A stretch of 39,523 nucleotides of DNA from an uncultured Collinsella sp. Lineage in GTDB: Bacteria > Actinomycetota > Coriobacteriia > Coriobacteriales > Coriobacteriaceae. The stretch lies in contig CAADVS010000085.1 of NCBI GenBank assembly GCA_900752545.1, positions 1 through 39,523 on the forward strand, read 5' to 3'. Shown in pieces: positions 15,508-23,945 of this stretch (its first letter is position 1; every line of letters begins with the position of its first letter). A program made the position numbers and the translations under genes. The notes under the pieces were generated by a model. The model saw only the letters and a list, made by a program, of their open reading frames with translations, ran no database searches and was not told the DNA's origin.

Positions 15508-16543
15508 CTACCAGATTCCCAGCACGTGCTGCATTCCCAAACTCATGCACGCAATGCCAATCCAGCAGCAAAAGCCCAACGCGATGGGCTTGCCGCCCTT
15601 TTTGACCAGCTCGACGATATCGGTATTAAAACCAATAGCCGCCATGGCCATCACAATAAAGAACTTCGACAGCTCCTTGATGGGCGCCGTGATGGACGCG
15701 GGAAGCTGAAGCACCGTGGTGATCACGCTCGCCAGCACAAAGAACAGCACAAACATGGGAAACGCACGTTTAAGCGAGAACGTGCTTTTGGCGTCACCGC
15801 CGGCCTTGCGTGCCAGATGCATCTGCCAGCATGCGAGGACCAGCGTGATGGGAATAATGGCCAGCGTCCTGGTGAGCTTGACCACTGTGGCGCTCTCGAG
15901 CACATTGGCGCCGGGATGCATGCTGTCCCAGGCGCTCGCCGCAGCCGTTACCGACGAGGTGTCGTTGATGGCGGTGCCGGCAAACAGGCCAAAGCCCTCG
16001 TTGGTCAGCCCGAGCATGCCGCCGAGCGTCGGAAACACGAGCGCCGCGATAACGTTAAACAGGAAGATGACCGAAATGGCCTGGGCAATCTCGCGATCGT
16101 CGGCATCGATGACGGGCGCGGTCGCAGCGATGGCCGAACCGCCGCAAATCGACGAACCCACCACCCACAAGCGTCGCGATCTTACCCGGTACGTTCATGA
16201 CGCGGCAGAGCACAAAGGCGATGACAAGCGAGGTCGAGATCGTCGCCACGATAATCGGCAGCGACTGGGCGCCCTTGGACAGAATCTGGGAGAGGTTCAT
16301 GCCAAAGCCAAGCAGGATAACCGCGTACTGCAAGACTTTTTTGGACGTATAGGTGACGCCGGCGGCGAGCTGTTCGCGACGCTTCCTGGGAAAGACGAGC
16401 GCCAGGACCATGCCAAAGAGGATGGCAAATACCGGACCGCCGACCACCTCAATTTGTTTGCCGAGCAACGTCGCGGGAATGGCAATGATCAGGCAGAACA
16501 AGACGCCTTTCCAGCGCTCGCGAACGATATTTGCCAGTTGCAT
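15508..16543 (-). pseudogene. YeiH/UPF0324-family membrane transporter, interrupted by a one-base frameshift
   Basis: Together the two overlapping frames encode one YeiH-type protein of about 344 residues, close to the usual family length of about 340-350. The N-terminal part starts at 16543 with AAGGA upstream and runs through VPGKIATLVG. The rest continues in another frame with GSSICGGSAIAATAPVI, the most conserved family segment. On the minus strand the junction reads GGGTGGTGGG where GGGTGTGGG would keep the frame, so one extra G lies near 16161. YeiH proteins are polytopic inner-membrane proteins annotated as putative sulfate exporters. The lesion could be real, a sequencing error, or a phase-variable site. 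The divergent GntR gene is its likely regulator. Confidence 0.85.
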
Positions 16544-16687
16544 ATGGGATTCCTTCTTTCTATTTCACGTTTGCGACGGCTTATGATACGGCAACATTGA
16601 GCGCAGCCTTGCGCAAACACAGACTAAGATGCCGCAATAGTTCTCAGGCAACAGCCGAATTGCCCACCGCGGAGAGCTGATTCGCGG

Positions 16688-16693
16688 CATAAT
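16688..16693 (+). promoter_or_regulatory. -10 element of the gntR-like gene
   Basis: CATAAT lies 43 bases before the favoured start at 16737, in a region shared with the divergent yeiH-like gene. Confidence 0.3.
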
Positions 16694-16736
16694 TAACAAC
16701 TGACATATGAGTTTGATAGAACAGTTGCGAGGCGCT

Positions 16737-17438
16737 ATGGAAGAATCGATGCACGTCGGCGAGCAGGAAACGAGCCTACAGGACCAGTCCTACCACACCA
16801 TTCGACGCAAAATCGTCTACCTGGACTACAAGCCGGGCGAAAAGCTGGGCGTCAAGCAACTTTGCGACGACCTAGATATGGGGCGCACCCCTGTGCGCGA
16901 GGCTTTGGTTCGTTTGGCGCAGGAAGGCCTGGTGCGCACCGTGCCCCAGAGCGGTACCTACGTCTCGCCCATCAACCTCACCCTTGCCGAGAGTGCCTGT
17001 TACATCCGCGAGCATCTGGAAAAGCAGGTGATTGTGGAGTGCTGTGCGCGCGCCACGTCGGCCGGCATCGAGCAGCTCGACCGCGCCATCGTGCTGCAGG
17101 AAAAGGCCATGGCCGAAGAGGATCGCATCGGCTTCTTTTTGAGCGACAACCTCATGCATCACATGATTTTTAGCATCGCATGTCGCAGCACCGTGTGGTC
17201 GTGGCTCGAAGAGACCAATGCCGACCTGGAGCGCTTCCGCTGGCTGCGCGCCGCCACGCAGGTTCTCGACAATCAGGACATCGTGAACGAGCACAAGCAG
17301 ATTCGCCGCGCTATCGCCGGTCGCGACCCCATCGAAGCGAGCTTTTTGGTCAGCAAGCACCTGCATATGATGTTCCGCAACCAGACCGAGGTTCTGGACC
17401 AGTTCCCCGAGTACTTCGAGACCAGCAAGCTCCGCTAA
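16737..17438 (+). CDS. GntR-family transcriptional regulator, FCD (FadR-like) subfamily
   Basis: The protein has about 233 residues. The N-terminal winged helix has GEKLGVKQLCDDLDMGRTPV followed by REALVRLAQEGLV, the GntR recognition pattern. The helical C-terminal FCD domain (about 90-215) contains the metal-binding type residues in DNLMHHMIF and EHKQIRRAI. FCD regulators usually sense organic acids or sugars. The start is uncertain: the ATG at 16737 has GAGG four bases upstream, whereas the ATG at 16707 has no ribosome binding site and nearly overlaps the promoter. It is divergent from the frameshifted YeiH-like transporter. A GGGACAG repeat begins at its stop codon. Confidence 0.9.
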   Translation: MEESMHVGEQETSLQDQSYHTIRRKIVYLDYKPGEKLGVKQLCDDLDMGRTPVREALVRLAQEGLVRTVPQSGTYVSPINLTLAESACYIREHLEKQVIVECCARATSAGIEQLDRAIVLQEKAMAEEDRIGFFLSDNLMHHMIFSIACRSTVWSWLEETNADLERFRWLRAATQVLDNQDIVNEHKQIRRAIAGRDPIEASFLVSKHLHMMFRNQTEVLDQFPEYFETSKLR

Positions 17439-17486
17439 CCTGCCAAATAGGGACAGGTTCATTTTGGCAGGTTTTATCTGGGCAAA
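17437..17486 (+). repeat. GGGACAG repeat family A, copy 1
   Basis: The unit begins at the TAA stop of the gntR-like gene as AACCTGCCAAATAGGGACAG. It continues through ATTTTGGCAGGTTTTATCTG, so that AACCTGCC and GGCAGGTT pair. Close copies lie at 19609-19660 (reverse strand) and 22627-22680. Confidence 0.8.
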
Positions 17487-17491
17487 TGAAA

Positions 17492-17527
17492 CAAGGCCCG
17501 GCTCCGCTGCAACGGAGCCGGGCCTTG
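17492..17527. terminator. Bidirectional terminator between the gntR-like gene and glmS
   Basis: A perfect 15-bp stem (17492-17506 with 17513-17527, CAAGGCCCGGCTCCG) with a six-base loop separates two converging genes. On the minus strand it is followed by TTTCATTTG. Confidence 0.85.
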
Positions 17528-17549
17528 GTCGCCAGAATGGCGGAACCAA

Positions 17550-19397
<1,848 letters not shown>

Positions 19398-19471
19398 AGG
19401 ATAAATCCCTTCGTCCGCTTGACTGCAAAACGTCCACGCACAGGGGGCGCTGAGACGCATAACGTTCGAGT

Positions 19472-19477
19472 ATTGTA
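19472..19477 (-). promoter_or_regulatory. -10 element of the glmS promoter
   Basis: TACAAT on the minus strand lies 75 bases before the glmS start. No clear -35 box is present at 17 bases. The TGGTAT half-site array sits directly upstream. Confidence 0.45.
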
Positions 19478-19498
19478 CTCACGCAAACGCAAGCTGAT

Positions 19499-19531
19499 AT
19501 ACCAGAGGTGGTATCTCAACTTAGATACCAC
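19499..19531. promoter_or_regulatory. Candidate operator array upstream of glmS
   Basis: Two overlapping palindromes share half-sites. ATACCA-GAGG-TGGTAT occupies 19499-19514, and GTGGTATCT-N6-AGATACCAC occupies 19508-19531. TGGT/ACCA palindromes are typical of GntR/HutC amino-sugar regulators (NagR, DasR), which would suit glmS. The neighbouring LacI protein is an alternative binder. Confidence 0.55.
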
Positions 19532-19559
19532 TCGATGCACACACGTCCAGCCGGTCCAA

Positions 19560-19594
19560 ACCACCACAAAGGTACCTGCCCCCTTCGTGGTGGT
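19560..19594. repeat. Palindrome with ACCACCAC arms
   Basis: ACCACCACAAAGG (19560-19572) pairs with CCTTCGTGGTGGT (19582-19594), with one mismatch, around TACCTGCCC. It resembles the REP-like repeats nearby, but no second copy is in the window. Confidence 0.55.
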
Positions 19595-19608
19595 CGCGCT
19601 GGCAACGG

Positions 19609-19660
19609 CGTTTCCCCAGATAAACCTGCCAAAATAAACCTGTCCCTTTTTGGTAGGTTT
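19609..19660 (-). repeat. GGGACAG repeat family A, copy 2
   Basis: This is the reverse-strand copy of the unit at 17437-17486, extended by the GGGGAAACG tail shared with copy 3. It lies just upstream of the -10 of the lacI-like gene, so it overlaps or abuts the -35 region there. Confidence 0.8.
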
Positions 19661-19667
19661 GGGATGC

Positions 19668-19673
19668 TACAAT
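19668..19673 (+). promoter_or_regulatory. -10 element of the lacI-like gene
   Basis: TACAAT lies 36 bases before the ATG. No good -35 box is present, because the repeat copy occupies that position. Confidence 0.45.
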
Positions 19674-19708
19674 CTGGCTTGTACTTGAAACGCATCAAAG
19701 GGGCCGCT

Positions 19709-20818
19709 ATGGCAAAGGTAAAAATCAGCGACGTCGCGCACGAGGCCGGGGTTTCGTTGGGCACGGTTTCCAACGCGCTCAACCACCCCGAAAAGCTGCG
19801 CCCCGAGACCCTCAAGCTCATCAACGAGACCATCAATCGCCTTGGCTACCTGCCCAACCAAAGCGCCCGTCAGCTCGCGGGCGGCGCCACCAAGTCCTTT
19901 GGCCTGGTGCTCCCCCGTCTCGATCACGGCTTTTCGCTCCAAATCGCCAGCGGCGCCCACAACGAGGCCCGCAAGCACGGCTACGACTTGCTCATCGCCA
20001 ACGCCGATAACGACGATATTCTCGAGGATCATTACCTGCGCTACTTTATGGGCACCCAGATGTCCGGCGTCATGGTTCAGCCCATGGCATCCCCCGACTG
20101 GCACCCCGCCATGACCAAGATGCCCGTGCCGATCGTCCATCTGGACATCCATTGCTCCGAGCCCGGCTACTACGTAGCGGCCGACAATGAGGCCCAGGGT
20201 CGCATCATTGCCGAACTTGCCATCGCCCGCGGCGCGCACCATATTGTCGTCGTCGGCCGAGCAGCATTTATGCAACTCACCCTGCGCGTCCTTGGCATTC
20301 ATAAGGCGCTCGCCCTGCACCCCGATATCAAGATCGAAGTCATCGACGCCGGCGAATGGAATACCGCTGCCGACGGCTACGGCATCGGTGCCCAAATCGC
20401 CGAGCGCCCCGCGGACGAACGTCCCGATTTTGTCGTCGGCCTGACCGATGTGTTGGCCTCGGGCGTCGTTTCGGCACTGGTCGACAAGGGCATCTCTGTC
20501 CCCGGGCAAGTACGCGTAGCAGGCTGCGATGGCAACCCGCTCGCTTGGAGCGGATCGGTCCCGCTCACTACGGTAGCGCCCCCGGGCTACGAGATTGGCC
20601 GCAAGGGTGTCCAACTGCTGATGGAGCAAATCGAGAACAAGGCCCCGGCAAAGATCAAGCATATCCGTGTCGGCTCCGCAGCGCGTACCGTCACCGCAGT
20701 CGCCGCCGAGGATATCAACCGCCAAGAACTGGTACGTCCGTTCCTACTGGAACGCGCCAGCACCCAGGCAAGCAGCCAGACCGACGCCACGGCCATCAAC
20801 CTCGGTGCGTATCTATAG
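19709..20818 (+). CDS. LacI-family transcriptional regulator
   Basis: The 369-residue repressor has the N-terminal LacI helix-turn-helix VKISDVAHEAGVSLGTVSNA (4-23) and the hinge-helix segment NQSARQLAGG. A periplasmic-binding-protein-like effector domain follows (about 62-330). The extra C-terminal tail after about 340 is Thr/Ser/Ala-rich and not family-typical. AAGGGG precedes the ATG at 19709. The longer frame back to 19508 runs through intergenic repeats and is not coding. The effector is probably a sugar. The gene is divergent from glmS and may control it or a distant sugar operon. Confidence 0.92.
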   Translation: MAKVKISDVAHEAGVSLGTVSNALNHPEKLRPETLKLINETINRLGYLPNQSARQLAGGATKSFGLVLPRLDHGFSLQIASGAHNEARKHGYDLLIANADNDDILEDHYLRYFMGTQMSGVMVQPMASPDWHPAMTKMPVPIVHLDIHCSEPGYYVAADNEAQGRIIAELAIARGAHHIVVVGRAAFMQLTLRVLGIHKALALHPDIKIEVIDAGEWNTAADGYGIGAQIAERPADERPDFVVGLTDVLASGVVSALVDKGISVPGQVRVAGCDGNPLAWSGSVPLTTVAPPGYEIGRKGVQLLMEQIENKAPAKIKHIRVGSAARTVTAVAAEDINRQELVRPFLLERASTQASSQTDATAINLGAYL

Positions 20819-20846
20819 CACGCCCGCGAGTATGCTAAGTCGCCGC

Positions 20847-20890
20847 TTAAGCAAAAGGGGCCCGACCATTGCCGGACCCCTTTTGCTTAA
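20847..20890. terminator. Bidirectional terminator between lacI-like and HAD genes
   Basis: TTAAGCAAAAGGGG (20847-20860) pairs with CCCCTTTTGCTTAA (20877-20890), with A-runs on one side and T-runs on the other. It serves both converging genes. Confidence 0.9.
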
Positions 20891-20931
20891 GCGCAAACGT
20901 GAGCAATCGCTCGTTTCAACGCCGCAATTTT

Positions 20932-21582
20932 CTAGCGCACAGTCTTGATTGCCGCCGCCAGGTCGAACAGCGTATCGAGCACGGCCTCGCAGCCATCCAC
21001 CACGTCCTGCGGCAGCGGCACGATATCGGGGACGGCGAAGACATGGCATCCGGCCGTGATGCCCGAGACGCAGCCGTTGCGCGAATCCTCGACCACGGCA
21101 CATTCCTCGGGAGCAAAGCCCGCGCGCTCGCAGGCGAGCAGATACATCTCGGGGTCGGGCTTGCCGTGCACGACGTCCTCGCCACACGTTACCGTTTCAA
21201 ACTTGTCAAAAAGACCGACCATCTTAAGGTTGCGCTCGGCCGTAACGAGGCGCGACGACGTCGCTAGACCCACGTGATAGCCCGCAGCCAGCAGCTCGTC
21301 TAGGCACTCGGCGGCACCGGCCTTAAGTTCCAGTTCGGTCTTGACCATCTCGTCGCGAATCTCCTTGTGGCGACGATAGATCGCCTCGGTGGTTTCATGG
21401 CTGCCGTAATGCTTATCAAGGATGTCCATAACATCGGGCAGCGTGCGGCCGATAAACTGATGGATCAGCGCATCATCAATCGCGAGCCCCAGCTCAGCGG
21501 CGCCTGCCTTCCAGGCCCTAATCCCCAAACGCTCGGTATCGACCAGCGTTCCATCCATGTCAAAAATAACAGCCTTGATCAT
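20932..21582 (-). CDS. HAD-superfamily phosphatase, beta-phosphoglucomutase-like
   Basis: The 216-residue protein has HAD motif I FDMDGTLVDTE (D8 nucleophile, D10 acid). Motif II is LATSS, motif III is the lysine in GKPDPEMYL, and motif IV is VVEDSRNG. A helical cap at residues 15-80 places it with beta-phosphoglucomutase and sugar-phosphate phosphatases (subfamily IA). The substrate is probably a small phosphosugar; I cannot tell a mutase from a phosphatase. The start at 21582 has GAGGGGG upstream. It is convergent with the LacI gene. Confidence 0.9.
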   Translation of the reverse strand: MIKAVIFDMDGTLVDTERLGIRAWKAGAAELGLAIDDALIHQFIGRTLPDVMDILDKHYGSHETTEAIYRRHKEIRDEMVKTELELKAGAAECLDELLAAGYHVGLATSSRLVTAERNLKMVGLFDKFETVTCGEDVVHGKPDPEMYLLACERAGFAPEECAVVEDSRNGCVSGITAGCHVFAVPDIVPLPQDVVDGCEAVLDTLFDLAAAIKTVR

Positions 21583-21697
21583 ATCGGTCCCCCTCGCCGG
21601 ATTGCATTACTGCCACTCTACCGCACTTTACAAGCTTGTATATAACGTATATAGCATATTGCACTTTCGTTACATAGCTGGAAGTCTTATGACAAGC

Positions 21698-21728
21698 AGC
21701 TCGGTGGGATTATAGTTTCATCCGAGCT
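21698..21728. promoter_or_regulatory. larE promoter region with flanking inverted repeat
   Basis: AGCTCGG (21698-21704) and CCGAGCT (21722-21728) flank TATAGT (21711-21716), a plausible -10 box 35 bases before the larE ATG. A repressor bound across the -10 is one reading; chance is another. Confidence 0.35.
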
Positions 21729-21750
21729 TTAATAACTGTAAGGAACTTTC

Positions 21751-22629
21751 ATGCTTTCAGACACCGCCGCACCCGCAGAGGAGCTTCAGGACAAACTCGC
21801 AGCACTCGAGCAGCTGCTTTTGGCATACGGACGCGTCGCCATCGGCTTTTCCGGCGGCGTTGACAGCAGTTTTTTGGCCGCCGTATGCGCCCGCATCATG
21901 CCTACCAATACCCTCCTCGTCCATCTCACCACGCCGCTCATCGGCACGCCCGAACAGGCTTCGTTTGAGCAGTCCGTTGATGGACAGGCCAATGAGGGGC
22001 CGCATTTTAAGCTCCCCGTGCTCAATCTTTCGGTCGATCAGCTGCAGCTCCCCCAAGTAGCCTGCAACGATGCCAATCGCTGCTACCACTGCAAGCACGC
22101 CGGCTTTACCGCCATCGTCAACCACGCCAAGTCGCTCGGCTTTCCCACCGTCATCGATGGCAGCAATGCAAGTGATCGCGGCGACTACCGCCCTGGTATG
22201 CGCGCGGCAGAAGAGCTCGGCGTACGCTCCCCTCTCATGGAGGTCGGCTTTACCAAGGACGAAGAGCGCGAGCTGCTGCGCGCATGGGGCTATCCCGTTT
22301 GGAACCTGCCGGCGGGAGCATGTCTTGCCACGCGCGTTCCCACGGGCGAGGAGCTTACGCGCGAGAAGGTCGATTTAATCCGCGCCTGCGAGGATTACCT
22401 GCACGATCTTGATCTGGCACAGGTACGCGCGCGCTTGATCGGCGGCTGCATGCATATCGAGGCCGCACCCGCAGATGTTGCCAAGATTGCTACCCTCGGT
22501 GGCAACGCCGTTGACACCGAGGGCAAAACCCCGCTGCCCGCCGCCATCGAGTCCGCGCTGCGCGAGCTGGGCTGCGACCATATCTCCCCCGAGGTCACCC
22601 CCTACATTCACGGTGCCATGAATCAGTAA
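21751..22629 (+). CDS. larE: ATP-dependent sulfur transferase of the LarE family
   Basis: The 292-residue PP-loop enzyme adds sulfur to the pyridinium ring of the nickel-pincer nucleotide cofactor used by lactate racemase-type enzymes. The PP-loop is SGGVDSS (34-40), followed by CYHCK (C111, C114), IDGSNASDRGDYRPG, and ACLATRVP with C191 at the sacrificial-cysteine position. Three conserved cysteines match the type reported to bind a [4Fe-4S] cluster, rather than the single-cysteine sacrificial type. AAGGA precedes the ATG. The partners larA, larB and larC are not in the window. A GGGACAG repeat starts at the stop codon. Confidence 0.9.
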   Translation: MLSDTAAPAEELQDKLAALEQLLLAYGRVAIGFSGGVDSSFLAAVCARIMPTNTLLVHLTTPLIGTPEQASFEQSVDGQANEGPHFKLPVLNLSVDQLQLPQVACNDANRCYHCKHAGFTAIVNHAKSLGFPTVIDGSNASDRGDYRPGMRAAEELGVRSPLMEVGFTKDEERELLRAWGYPVWNLPAGACLATRVPTGEELTREKVDLIRACEDYLHDLDLAQVRARLIGGCMHIEAAPADVAKIATLGGNAVDTEGKTPLPAAIESALRELGCDHISPEVTPYIHGAMNQ

Positions 22630-22680
22630 CCTGCCAATAAGGGACAGGTTTATTTTGGCGGGTTTTATCTGGGGAAACGC
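22627..22680 (+). repeat. GGGACAG repeat family A, copy 3
   Basis: It begins with the TAA stop of larE (TAACCTGCCAATAAGGGACA) and runs through ATTTTGGCGGGTTTTATCTG to the GGGGAAACGC tail. The arms AACCTGCC and GGCGGGTT can pair. Confidence 0.8.
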
Positions 22681-22832
22681 AAAATAGCCCCACATACACA
22701 ACCACCGCAGCTCCATATGAGGCAAATGAATCAGTAGCGTCTATCCCAAATCTTGAGTATTTGTTCGACAGAACGGCCCCTGCCGGCTCCTGCTAGACTG
22801 GTAGATTCCCAACCGTCCATCCAGGAGCCTCA

Positions 22833-23816
22833 ATGTCGCGCAAGTCCACCTACAAGCAAGTACTTTCCATCGGCACCGCCGTGGTGCTGGGGTTTGCGCT
22901 GTTTACGGGATCGCTCGACGGAGCGCCCAAGCTGCTGTCGCCGCAAAGCGATGAGCAGGCGGCGGCTCTGGCCGAAAAACAAAACGAGAGCCCCAGCCGC
23001 ACCGACGACGAGGCAGACCTGGTTGCCCGGCTCGAATCGGGAACGGCGAGCTCCCCGGACCCTCAAAACGGCCAGGACTCTGGCGATGGCTCCGATTCCG
23101 CCGCAACCGACACCGATGACGACGTTTCCGCGGACAGTGCCGCCACCCCCATCGACGAGGTCGAAAACCCCGACCTCAACCGCGCCCGCGGTGTTTATCT
23201 CAGCAGCATTCCCGACTACGCCGGCAACCCCTACGTTGCCCTTCGCGCCGACAGCACGCACCCGCTCGGCACACCATCATTCACGCTCGATGAATACGAG
23301 CGCGCTACAGAAGAGGGCTGCTTTAAGAAGTTCTCCAAGCTCGACAGCCTGGGCCGCACCCGCAAAGCACTCGCCTGCGTGGGCCCCGAATCACTCGGTC
23401 AAGGCGAGCGCGGCGATATCTCGCGTATCCATCCTGCCGGTTGGCACCAGCAGCGCTACGACTTTATTCCGGGCCAGAGCCTCTACAACCGCTGCCACCT
23501 TATCGCCTGGTCGCTCTGCGGCGAAAACGCCAACCGCAAAAATCTCCTCACCGGCACGCGCTATCTCAACGAAACGGGCATGCTGCCGTTTGAGGAGCAG
23601 ATTCTCGGCTACATCCGCGACACGGGCAACCATGTGCTCTACCGCGTCACGCCCATGTATAACGAAGAGGAACTTGTCTGCCGTGGCGTGCGCCTTGAGG
23701 CGCAATCGGTCGAGGACCACGGCAAGACCCTCTGCTTCCACGTATATTGCTACAACCTGCAGCCGCACGTGCAGATCGACTACGCCACCGGTCGCAACCA
23801 GGCATCCGGAGACTAG
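22833..23816 (+). CDS. Exported DNA/RNA non-specific endonuclease
   Basis: The 327-residue protein has an N-terminal membrane segment (about 10-27) acting as signal or anchor. A low-complexity Asp/Ser/Ala linker (35-112) follows, then a beta-beta-alpha-metal nuclease domain (about 115-320). The catalytic block YNRCHLIAWSLCG (H222) and the metal-binding asparagine in NLLTGTRYLN (N246) match the EndA/streptodornase type, where DRGH is more usual. Seven cysteines in the exported part could form disulfides. The likely job is DNA degradation outside the cell for nutrients or uptake. AGGAG precedes the ATG at 22833. No competence genes are adjacent. Confidence 0.88.
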   Translation: MSRKSTYKQVLSIGTAVVLGFALFTGSLDGAPKLLSPQSDEQAAALAEKQNESPSRTDDEADLVARLESGTASSPDPQNGQDSGDGSDSAATDTDDDVSADSAATPIDEVENPDLNRARGVYLSSIPDYAGNPYVALRADSTHPLGTPSFTLDEYERATEEGCFKKFSKLDSLGRTRKALACVGPESLGQGERGDISRIHPAGWHQQRYDFIPGQSLYNRCHLIAWSLCGENANRKNLLTGTRYLNETGMLPFEEQILGYIRDTGNHVLYRVTPMYNEEELVCRGVRLEAQSVEDHGKTLCFHVYCYNLQPHVQIDYATGRNQASGD

Positions 23817-23878
23817 TGCCGACCGCGCCACCCGTAACCCAAAGATGATCTGTTTTCCTCCGTCCCCCAGGGATCAAA

Positions 23879-23911
23879 AAGGGCCGCCCTGGGTTACCCA
23901 GAGCGGCCCTT
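23879..23911 (-). terminator. Terminator of the EF-G-like gene
   Basis: AAGGGCCGC (23879-23887) pairs with GCGGCCCTT (23903-23911), with inner CTGGG/CCCAG pairing. On the minus strand CCCTTTTTGAT follows. It also lies past the convergent nuclease gene. Confidence 0.85.
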
Positions 23912-23945
23912 GCATCGGCATGTATGTTGCAGGCAACGCCACACG

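Noticed and set aside
15508..16543. Programmed frameshift in the YeiH-like gene
   Set aside because: The junction lacks a classic slippery heptamer with a downstream structure, and family members are single-frame, so a mutation or a sequencing error is simpler.
19398..19475. glmS ribozyme
   Set aside because: The space between the inferred promoter and the start is about 75 bases, too short for the ribozyme core.
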